Shown piece after piece: positions 5,924 through 10,926 of a stretch of DNA of 10,926 nt (positions are counted from its first letter, which is position 1; every line of letters begins with the position of its first letter). The stretch is from Ectocarpus siliculosus. Lineage: Eukaryota; Sar; Phaeophyceae; Ectocarpales; Ectocarpaceae. A program made the position numbers and the translations under genes. The DNA lies in assembly GCA_000310025.1 (NCBI GenBank), contig FN648582.1:86998-97923 (forward strand). Reading direction: 5' to 3'. The notes under the pieces were generated by a model. The model was not told where the DNA came from, ran no database searches, and saw only the letters and a list, made by a program, of their open reading frames with translations.

Positions 5924-8900
5924 CTGTAAAGTAACATGGTAAAGGTTTCGGGACAGATTTTCGGGACGGAGAGAAGGAGGGACGGAAAACGCAAGAAACG
6001 GAGGACGAGCCGTCGCGTTGTTGTACGAGGACAAACGGAGGACGAGCTATCGCGTTGTACGAGAACAAACTTGGACTTTCTTGCAGCTTTGTATAAGATC
6101 TGTTTATTTATTTATTTCGTCCATCACCTAACACCACCGGCGGGTAGGTAGATAGAGGAGGAGGGACAGAAAACGCAAAACCGGAGGACGAGCCGTCGCG
6201 TTGCCGTACGAGAACAACCTGGGCTCTCTTACAGCTGTGGACGTAGATAGGTTTCTGTCGTTTCGGTAAGGGGACAACAAAAAACACGATCAAGTAGCCG
6301 AAGTCCATCACCTGCCATCGCCGGTGTGTACCAGTAAGTACAGTGGCGGCACGGTTTAAGGGAGGGCCGGGACAAGCCGCCGGTGTTTTCTCTCTTGAAT
6401 CCGGTTTTCTCTGTAAACCGTACCGTGAAATGTATGTATTGCTCGTGGTCGTGGCAAGCCAGTTTGACTCTCCCTAATCGGTACTTTCTCCGAAATTTTC
6501 TCTCTTAAACCGTAACCGCCGCTGTCTTGAAATTCGGCTACAAAATGGAGTCACCCCCCCCTCCCTCATGGTTGGTACCCATCTGGTAGAAAGCTAAGGT
6601 CCACAAGAGCTTACAAACTACATGGTGCCGTTCTGGAGCCATTCCGAGTCACGAACGATGATATTGGTACGTGGGCATGAAGAACGTCGATGCCAGTTCT
6701 GCATCTACATAGCTCTTCCCAAGTTCACAAAGGGCATCGGCCAGGTAGACATGAAGAAGAGCAAAGGTTAGGCACTCGCCTCCCAACCACCACCCCCCCG
6801 TCACGGCAACTCACCATGCCGAGGTCCGGGATGAAGGCCACCTTCCCGAAGTAGGGGTCCAGCACGATGGCGTGGGCGTGCGGCTCGCTCTGTCGGTTTG
6901 CCTGGAGAGCACGGAAGCCGGCGTGCGTGAGCGTTTCGGGCGGCGGGGTGTCGCGTGAGGCGTCAGAGTCCCCCTCGTGAGGATGAGAGTCAACCACACG
7001 CCAACAACCACAACAGCAAGCAAAAGCAACAGCAACAATAACAGCAACAAAAACAAACAAAAAAGGCAACACAGGAATAGCAGCAGCGACAACAACAGCA
7101 ACAGTAGCAACAACAACATAGCAACAGCAACAACAACGACAACAACAGCAACAACGACAACCACATCAACGACAAAGAAAGCCATCTCACCAGGTGGTCC
7201 TTCAGGTCGCGAGCAACGACCGGTCTCTCCGGCTTGAGGGTCTTCACAACTACGAAACGGCATCACCGACGACGGCAAGAAAAAGAAGACGAGAGGTCCA
7301 CCCCACCACGACGCCACCGGAAACAACAACAACAAAAAACAGCAAGAACGACCGGACGGAGTCAGCAAAACCTTAAGCTTTTCATTGGGCACGGATCGTT
7401 TTAAGTCTTAGAGCACGTAAGTCCCAATCGAAAGCATGACCACGGTTGATTTGCATTCGAGCACGGACGTGGGATCTCAGGATGTCGTGAGTCATTTTTC
7501 TTGCCACGATCGGCGTTCGGTGAATGACATCGATCGGTCAAAATATTACCACGATTTGCATTCGAGCACGGACGTGGGATCTCAGGACTACATTTACTGG
7601 CGTGAATCATTTTTCTTGCCACGATCGGCGTTCGGTGAATGACATCGGTGCCCTCCTTATAGTCCGCTGGGGGATATAGGGCGCGCGGGGGGGTGGAGTC
7701 AGGGGTCAGCCTTTCTTTCTCTACATGCCTCTCACACATCAAGCTGTCCGCCCCCCAAAAACACAATCGATTGCTCCCAATACGCCAACGTCCCGGAGTC
7801 AGCCCCTTCTCTCCGCGCTTCTGGCACATCAAGCTGCCCGCCCCTCCAAAACACAATCGATCACCCCTGGCTTACTTGGTTCAAGGAGGCCTGAATAAGT
7901 GAGAGGAATGCCCCCCCTCCCCCCCTCTTAAACCATACTTTTTTGTTTCGGCAGGGTCGTACCTGGTTCAAGGAGGCCTGAGCAAGTGAGAGGCATGGTC
8001 CCCCCCCAAAAAAAAACATTTTTTTTTGTTCGGCAGGGTCGTACCTGGTTCAAGGAGGCCTGAGCAAGTGAGAGGCATGGTCCCCACCACAGAGTCCCAG
8101 TAGTTCACGAACAGCATGTGCTCCAGCGAGCTGTCGAGCTCGAGGTAGCAGGTGCTGGGGGACAGGTACATCAATGAAGCGAGAACAGAAGAATACAGCG
8201 CAGAACGAAAGTCTTTTTTTTTGTAGGCGAGCTATCGAGCTCGAGGTAGCAGGTACTCGGGGACAGGCACATAAATGTAGCGAGAACAGAAAAAAAACGC
8301 AGAAAAACGGACACATGTCTTTGTGGGAGCTGTCGAGCTCGAGATAGTGCTGGGACAGGCGAGAAGGAACAGAAAAGCAGACCGGTTCTGTACGCGTCTC
8401 TCTTGAAAACTGTCAAGCTCGAGGTACAGCAGTGTGGCAGGTGCTGAGAACTTGCATGTGTAGCGAGAACCAAAAAACAGAAAAAGAACAGACATTGTCG
8501 TGGGAGAGGTGTTGCGGGCCGTCGTTCGAGTCGACGGGAAGAGGTGGCGCGTATGCCAAGTTGTACGGCCTCTAATTATACGTGGTCTTTCTCATAGACG
8601 TCTTTGGGGTGGGGGGGGGGGGGCGGGGGTAAGCGAGGTCAATTCTTCGTGACCCCGGTTTTCCAGGAACAACGCAATTTCGATTCTTACCGTCACGCAG
8701 TAAACGGCCCGTCTACGGCCACAAGCTCGGCTTTTTTAGCCAACACACGAGGCTCATGTGGCTACTTGGTAGGTTGGCATACAGCAAGCAGCAGCACCAA
8801 CACCAGTAGGAATAACAGCATCAACAACATCAACACTGACGACGACGACGCATAGAAGCCGAAACCAAACCATTGGAATCAAACCATTAGACTAGTCAGC

Positions 8901-10594
8901 GCTGGCTAGTCTGATGGTGTGATTTCGGCTTCTACAGACGTCCACTACAACCACAACAGCACATTCCACGACGGCGACGACGGTAAGCCAAGAGAGCCAA
9001 TAATAATGTCAAAGACGACGGTAAACCAACAGAGCCATGTCAACGACACCCGCTAGAGCACACGCAAAGGTTCTATCTACGACGACACGAGCCCAATCAA
9101 TGGAGTGGCAATGCCCTGAAGATGCCTTGCGGTGCCTTTCGTGATGAACCTACCAAAAGGGAAAAAAAAAAAGCCAAGCTGACGCTATGGATTCATTGCT
9201 AATCGATCTTAGACGGCTTTCTGTGGATAGAGATGGATTCGTTGTGATAGAGACGGATTCGTTGTGTCATACTAAGAAAAAAATTAATAATAAGCTAAGC
9301 AGCTGCAGTGAACCAACCTCGACAAAATATATAAGACAAAAAAAAGCCGACCAACTGTTTTCTTGCTGATCCTACATGATCCAAACAAAGAGGCAACAAC
9401 AAAAAAGGCCGATCAGCTGTGCTGAACCTACCTGAACAAAAAAAAAGGAAAAATTTGAACAGAAAAACGGGCAGCTGATGAATCGGCCGGAATCGAAGCC
9501 GTCCTTATGGCTTACCTTTTGCCCTTGGCGCTCTGGGACCGGAGGTGCGTGAGCTTTCCGCAGGTGGCCGACACGGAGAAGCAAGCGACCTGTGGCCGTT
9601 TGACACCACACCCAAGCACGAACCAGCGGCCAACAAAAAAAAACCATTAACTTCCATGTTCGGCGAAAATGTTCACTACGCCCAAGCACGACTCAGGGGT
9701 CAACGAAACCGCCAACAGCTTCGATGTTTGGGGAAACGTCCATCGAAGTCCAAAGCAACGAACATCAGCAGTCAACAAAAATGACAGTGTTGGAGGAATA
9801 AGTTCGACTATGGCCAAGCAAAAGTCCGTGTGGCCCAATGGAGAAGGCGTCCGCCTACGAAGCGGAAGATTCCGGGTTCGAGCCCCGGCATGGATTGATT
9901 TTTTGAAGCCAGTCGCCCCGGTGGTCTAGTTGGTATCCTCGAAACCTCCTAGAGGTCAGGTCAGGGGTTCGGATCCCGGGGTAAGCGAGCTTTTCTTGCA
10001 AAGTGACTTTTTCTCTCGCTTCCGTTCCTGGCCTAGTGGCTAGTGCTAGTTCGTATGTACACAGAGGGAAGAGAGTGCTGAACTCTTCTCTCATCAAAAT
10101 CGAAGGCAAAGTACCGCAGGAGGGGAGGGTAGAGAGGGGCTCGGCTCGTCTGTGTGACCACGGGTAGGAGTAAACTGCACAACTAGTGCTGTGAGCGCTG
10201 ATTTGGAGTGAAGACAAAAAAAAACAAAATCAGCAGCTCCAACAAAAACGCCAAAATATCTTCGGTGTGGTCGTAAACAACGTTTCATGTGCATTTTTTG
10301 TTTCCCACGGAGGACTGGTTCTCAAGGAGGTATATCTTCAGAATCACCACCCAATACCGCCACCGAAAAATACACCGAAAAAGTTGGAAGTACTGAAACT
10401 CGTGTTGTATCACACGTCTCACCACGAAAAATGGGGGGGCTTGACTGTCGCCGTAACAAATTAGGACGAGAATCACACTCGACACACACGCGTAACAACC
10501 TCACCTCATTGTCTTTGGTGATGTCTTCCGTGCAGGCGTAGAGGATGTTGTATTCGGGATGGAACCGAAGGAACGCAGGGTTCTCGAGAGTGTC
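5817..10594 (-). CDS. Partial spliced gene for a 6-phosphogluconolactonase-like beta-propeller lactonase (internal exons)
   Basis: Joined in minus-strand order, 10594-10505, 9589-9516, 8154-8045, about 6973-6815 and 5923-5817 encode roughly 179 residues that follow the Lactonase (YbhE, cycloisomerase-2) family blade by blade: NPAFLRFHP, VACFSVSATCGKLTHL, an LELD...LFVNYWDSVVGTMPL segment, NRQSEPHAHAIVLDP, AFIPDLGM, HHYDAKTGVLTP and HGPRY. Relatives hydrolyse 6-phosphogluconolactone in the pentose phosphate pathway or act on related lactones; the substrate here is inferred. Phases agree at joins A-B, B-C and D-E but not at C-D with the borders seen. The N-terminal blade and the C-terminal third are outside the window. 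The last visible intron runs past position 1 and contains the LINE. No signal peptide can be judged. Confidence 0.85.
5971..6330. repeat. Two diverged 176-bp tandem direct repeats
   Basis: Unit 1 (5971-6146) and unit 2 (6155-6330) share their start (GAGNAGGAGGGAC, AAAACGCAA), a CGGAGGACGAGCCGTCGCGTTG block, a TACGAG-ACAA block and the end (TCCATCACCT followed by ACCGG/GCCGG). Unit 1 also has an internal duplication of about 36 bp, giving GGAGGACGAGC three times in all (near 6000, 6036 and 6182). Confidence 0.75.
6341..6534. mobile_element. Short inverted-repeat element (MITE-like), 194 bp
   Basis: The left end CAGTGGCGGCACGGTTTAAG and the reverse complement of the right end, CAGCGGCGGTTACGGTTTAA, match over about 25 bp with a 2-base gap and few mismatches. 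CAG-starting ends occur in several DNA transposon superfamilies, including hAT. I found no convincing target-site duplication (AGTAAGTA on the left, TCTTGAAA on the right), so it may be an old insertion or a rearranged piece. Confidence 0.5.
6815..6973 (-). CDS. Lactonase exon D (about 159 nt; 5' border uncertain)
   Basis: The exon encodes a loop rich in Pro and Thr, then NRQSEPHAHAIVLDP and KVAFIPDLGM, the family's RQ-x-x-PHxH and DLG signatures, and ends at a good donor (ATG then GTGAGT). The best visible acceptor is CTCACGAG just before 6973, giving 53 whole codons. That start is phase 0, whereas exon C ends with one extra base, so either a small exon between them is missed, the acceptor lies elsewhere, or the gene is damaged. 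The 3' end is secure. Confidence 0.75.
6990..7345. repeat. CAA/CAG-rich microsatellite tract
   Basis: Imperfect runs of CAA, CAG and CGA triplets dominate from about 7005 to 7175 and again near 7321-7345. The low complexity creates long spurious Leu/Val-rich frames on the minus strand. The tract lies in the intron upstream of exon D and deprives that side of AG acceptors on the minus strand. Confidence 0.8.
7448..7647. repeat. Near-perfect tandem duplication (85- and 95-bp copies)
   Basis: Copy 1 (7448-7532) and copy 2 (7553-7647) both start GATTTGCATTCGAGCACGGA and end GGCGTTCGGTGAATGACATCG. Copy 2 has about ten extra bases in the middle. The high identity suggests a recent duplication. It is in the intron between exons C and D. 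Confidence 0.85.
7696..7861. repeat. Tandem pair sharing CATCAAGCTG...AAAACACAATCGAT
   Basis: Copies at 7696-7771 and 7796-7861 share GAGTCAG, a TC-rich middle, CATCAAGCTG followed by a CCGCCCC block, and ACACAATCGAT. They are more diverged than the pair at 7448-7647. Confidence 0.7.
7869..8085. repeat. Three copies of the 3' end of exon C with its donor site
   Basis: The segment TACCTGGTTCAAGGAGGCCT and its extension through GCAAGTGAGAGGCATGGTCC occurs at 8041-8082 (the functional exon end) and 7960-8001, with a diverged version at 7873-7909. On the minus strand each copy presents CTCACTT(G/A)(C/T)TCAG, then a 15-nt segment, then a GT donor (GTACGA in two copies, GTAAGC in the third). The copies lie downstream of exon C in gene orientation. 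Confidence 0.8.
8045..8154 (-). CDS. Lactonase exon C (110 nt)
   Basis: The acceptor CTGTCCCCCAG precedes 8154. The first base completes a Ser codon begun by the AG left from exon B. The exon reads TCYLELDSSLEHMLFVNYW, then DSVVGTMPL and GLLEP, matching the family's blade strand plus the VANY-x-x-GSVxVxPL segment, and ends one base into a codon at donor GTACGA. Parts of both ends are duplicated in the adjacent introns. Spliced to exon B the phase is exact. Confidence 0.88.
8127..8505. repeat. Four tandem copies of the 5' end of exon C and its acceptor region
   Basis: Copies begin near 8127 (the functional one), 8225, 8326 and 8407, with units of about 80-100 bp. Shared parts are GAGCT(G/A)TCGAGCTCGAG, then a GTGCTG/GTACTC block, GGGACAGG, and a GCGAGAAC-AGAA stretch. 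On the minus strand each has exon-like CTCGAGCTCGA preceded by intron sequence; the copy at 8225 also keeps an AG before TACCTGCTACC. The copies lie upstream of exon C in gene orientation. Confidence 0.82.
8506..8852. other. Intron sequence with a G run; no gene seen
   Basis: This stretch holds a G-rich run (about 8606-8637) and CAG/CAA/GAC triplet repeats (about 8783-8852). The plus-strand frame across the G run has no domain-like content. I see nothing else I can support. Confidence 0.6.
8853..8934. mobile_element. 82-bp palindromic fold-back element
   Basis: TAGAAGCCGAAA (8853-8864) is the exact reverse complement of TTTCGGCTTCTA (8923-8934). Inside, 8877-8900 and 8901-8924 form 24-bp arms matching at 21 positions around a central AGCGCT with no loop. 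An unpaired segment (8865-8876) resembles an adjacent 12-bp direct repeat (AAACCATTGGA / AAACCATTAGA). TA at both outer ends could be a TA target duplication as in Tc1/mariner MITEs, or simply part of the palindrome. A related region lies at 5583-5766. Confidence 0.7.
8976..9037. repeat. Short direct repeat GACGACGGTAA(G/A)CCAA(G/C)AGAGCCA
   Basis: Two copies of 24 bp (8976-8999 and 9014-9037) differ at two positions. They lie in the intron between exons B and C. Confidence 0.7.
9038..9515. other. A-rich intron sequence with degenerate repeats; no gene seen
   Basis: A 20-bp unit (ATAGAGA-GGATTCGTTGTG) is repeated in tandem near 9228-9267. Segments near 9338-9380 and 9402-9440 share AAAAAA-GCCGA-CA-CTGT and CTGA-CCTAC-TGA. 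I see no coding signal on either strand. Confidence 0.6.
9516..9589 (-). CDS. Lactonase exon B (74 nt)
   Basis: The acceptor GGCCACAG opens on GTC, giving VACFSVSATCGKLTHLRS, then QSAKGK and two bases (AG) before donor GTAAGC. The pattern of a strand (xxFxV), a turn with GKLT and a short strand is the standard blade linker of YbhE lactonases. It continues exon A in phase 0 and exon C in phase 2. At 24 residues it would be easy for automatic gene finders to miss. Confidence 0.85.
9610..9780. repeat. Diverged tandem repeat, about 70-bp unit
   Basis: CCCAAGCACGA opens two copies (about 9610 and 9681) that continue with a GTCAACGAAA/GGCCAACAAA block and (T/C)GATGTT(T/C)GG-GAAA-GT-CA. A third, weaker copy starts near 9750 (TCCAAAGCAACGA...GTCAACAAAAATGA). 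All are in the intron between exons A and B. Confidence 0.6.
9824..9896 (+). tRNA. tRNA-Arg (anticodon ACG)
   Basis: This is a 73-nt cloverleaf. The acceptor stem GTCCGTG (9824-9830) pairs with CATGGAT (9889-9895) using two G-U pairs. The A box is TGGCCCAATGG. The anticodon stem TCCGC/GCGGA is perfect around loop CTACGAA with anticodon ACG at 9857-9859 (read as inosine, decoding CGU and related codons). The T stem CCGGG/CCCGG encloses TTCGAGC, giving B box GGTTCGAGCCC. There is no intron and CCA is not encoded. The discriminator base is T. A 6-T Pol III terminator follows at 9899-9904. It lies in the lactonase A-B intron on the opposite strand. Confidence 0.93.
9899..9904 (+). terminator. Pol III T-run terminator of tRNA-Arg
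   Basis: Six T residues begin three bases after the discriminator base, the usual form and spacing for RNA polymerase III termination. Confidence 0.8.
9915..9986 (+). pseudogene. tRNA-like relic (tRNA pseudogene or SINE head)
   Basis: An A box, TGGTCTAGTTGG (9922-9933), and a B box, GGTTCGGATCC (9966-9976), are 32 bases apart, as in an intronless tRNA. The 5' acceptor strand GCCCCGG can pair with CCGGGGT at 9976-9982, but that overlaps the T arm, implying a loss of about four bases there. The D stem and anticodon stem do not fold, and the B box has G for the invariant A58. No T-run follows directly. It is a decayed tRNA or tRNA-derived SINE; the identity of the parent is unclear. Confidence 0.5.
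9987..10504. other. Rest of the lactonase A-B intron; no gene seen
   Basis: A lone A-box-like TGGCCTAGTGG occurs at 10029-10039 without a B box. A-rich patches occur near 10210-10250. I find no coding or structured RNA signal that I can support. The intron's donor (GTGAGG) is at its right end, next to exon A. Confidence 0.5.
10505..10594 (-). CDS. Lactonase exon A (90 nt)
   Basis: A strong acceptor (CTGTCCCTTCACAG) opens on GAC. Thirty whole codons read DTLENPAFLRFHPEYNILYA, then CTEDITKDNE, ending at donor GTGAGG. The NPxFLxxHP...LYAxxE pattern is the hallmark of the first complete blade repeat of 6-phosphogluconolactonase-like proteins, with the Glu following the LYA strand as usual. The exon carrying the N-terminal strand should lie just upstream, beyond the right edge or unrecognised within 10595-10926. 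Confidence 0.87.
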
Positions 10595-10740
10595 CTGTGA
10601 AGGGACAGGGATTATTGGTCGTTGGTGGTGGTTGTGTGTGTCATCATAGTTCGTATATTGCATATCGGATTCTCGAGCGTGTACTGTGAAGGGACAGGGA
10701 ACAGTTGTTGTTGGTGGTCTTGTGTGTCATCATATATCGT
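10578..10740. repeat. Tandem duplication of the exon A acceptor region
   Basis: The block GGNTTCTCGAG-GTGT-CTGTGAAGGGACAGGG...GGTGGT-TTGTGTGTCATCATA occurs at 10579-10648 (true acceptor) and 10668-10733. On the minus strand the upstream copy has the same tract ending TTCACAG followed by an exon-like TACACGCTCGAGAATCC, then diverges. The decoy acceptor comes first in transcription order. Confidence 0.8.
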
Positions 10741-10926
10741 GAGTGTTGCAAAATTTCAATAGATGGTACTACTACTGTTGACAGCAACGGATGTCGCGGG
10801 TTGTCTTCCGGGAAAACATTGTTGGGTGCCATAGACATTTGCAGGATTTCTTTCAACATACCTACGTTATCGACAACAACAGACTTCGCAGGCCGTCTCC
10901 CGGTAGAACTTAATTGGTGGGCTGCA
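10741..10926. repeat. Right edge: diverged repeat pair, no exon recognised
   Basis: About 50-bp segments at 10780-10830 and 10872-10924 share GACA-CAAC--A--TCGC-GG--GTCT-CCGG-A-AAC and a T-rich tail ending TTGG(T/G)(T/G)GG. I could not recognise the preceding lactonase exon on the minus strand here. Confidence 0.5.

Larger units (their letters stand above)
5924..6814 (-). other. Lactonase intron between exons D and E, with repeats
   Basis: This 891-bp intron has donor GTGAGT and acceptor TTACAG. It holds a 176-bp tandem duplication (5971-6330), a 194-bp inverted-repeat element (6341-6534) and a stretch (6560-6811) with a weakly protein-like minus-strand frame. Confidence 0.75.

Noticed and set aside
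6811-7392. Leu/Val-rich minus-strand frame resembling a membrane protein
   Set aside because: It comes from the CAA/CAG microsatellite; only the last part overlaps exon D, and in a different frame from the conserved lactonase motifs.
8050-8495. Overlapping minus-strand frames with repeated LPRAR-like peptides as a repeat protein
   Set aside because: They are translations of the tandem copies of the exon C acceptor region and change frame from copy to copy.
8604-8855. Gly-rich plus-strand frame starting at the G run
   Set aside because: The Gly run is the G homopolymer and the tail is triplet repeats; nothing between resembles a protein.
7448-9037. CRISPR-like array from the many repeats
   Set aside because: Units differ in length and sequence between sites, spacers are not unique or evenly sized, and the context is a eukaryotic intron.
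10022-10060. Third tRNA based on the A-box-like TGGCCTAGTGG
   Set aside because: There is no B box at the expected distance and no cloverleaf can be formed.
9855-10217. Minus-strand frame containing GIRTPDL
   Set aside because: This peptide type is a known artefact of translating tRNA or tRNA-derived repeats backwards; it overlaps the tRNA-Arg and the tRNA relic.

Overview
The window looks like nuclear DNA from an intron-rich eukaryote, not a bacterium. Short exons of 74-159 nt with GT/AG borders are separated by introns of about 0.9-1.4 kb. There is a eukaryotic tRNA-Arg with a Pol III terminator, a LINE-type retrotransposon, small DNA transposons, CAA/CAG microsatellites and long C or G runs. 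This style fits brown algae or related stramenopiles, but that is an impression; nothing here fixes the taxon.

The host gene is on the minus strand and enters from the right edge. Five exons (10594-10505, 9589-9516, 8154-8045, about 6973-6815, 5923-5817) encode consecutive segments of a beta-propeller lactonase of the 6-phosphogluconolactonase (YbhE, Lactonase) family. Their order matches the family. Three of the four exon joins keep phase (A-B, B-C, D-E); the C-D join does not with the borders I can see. Both ends of the gene lie outside the window.

The left half (about 396-5448) holds a decayed LINE on the plus strand, antisense to the lactonase and apparently inside its next intron. In order it carries an AP-type endonuclease, a linker, a reverse transcriptase (palm motif FADD) and a C-terminal Cys/His motif. 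Frameshifts and stops break it throughout. A 1,043-bp non-autonomous DNA transposon (1547-2589) sits inside the endonuclease domain. It has 28-bp imperfect terminal inverted repeats and a TAA target duplication, and leaving out the insert and one TAA restores the LINE frame at that point. The history is therefore intron, then LINE, then DNA transposon.

The right half is intron sequence full of local tandem duplications, some copying splice sites and exon ends. It also has an 82-bp palindromic fold-back element (8853-8934), a related fold-back region (5583-5766) and a 194-bp inverted-repeat element (6341-6534). A tRNA-Arg(ACG) gene (9824-9896) is followed 18 bp later by a tRNA-like relic, both antisense inside the intron between exons A and B. 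I see no gene cluster or defence system. The points of most interest are the nested insertions and the duplicated splice sites.
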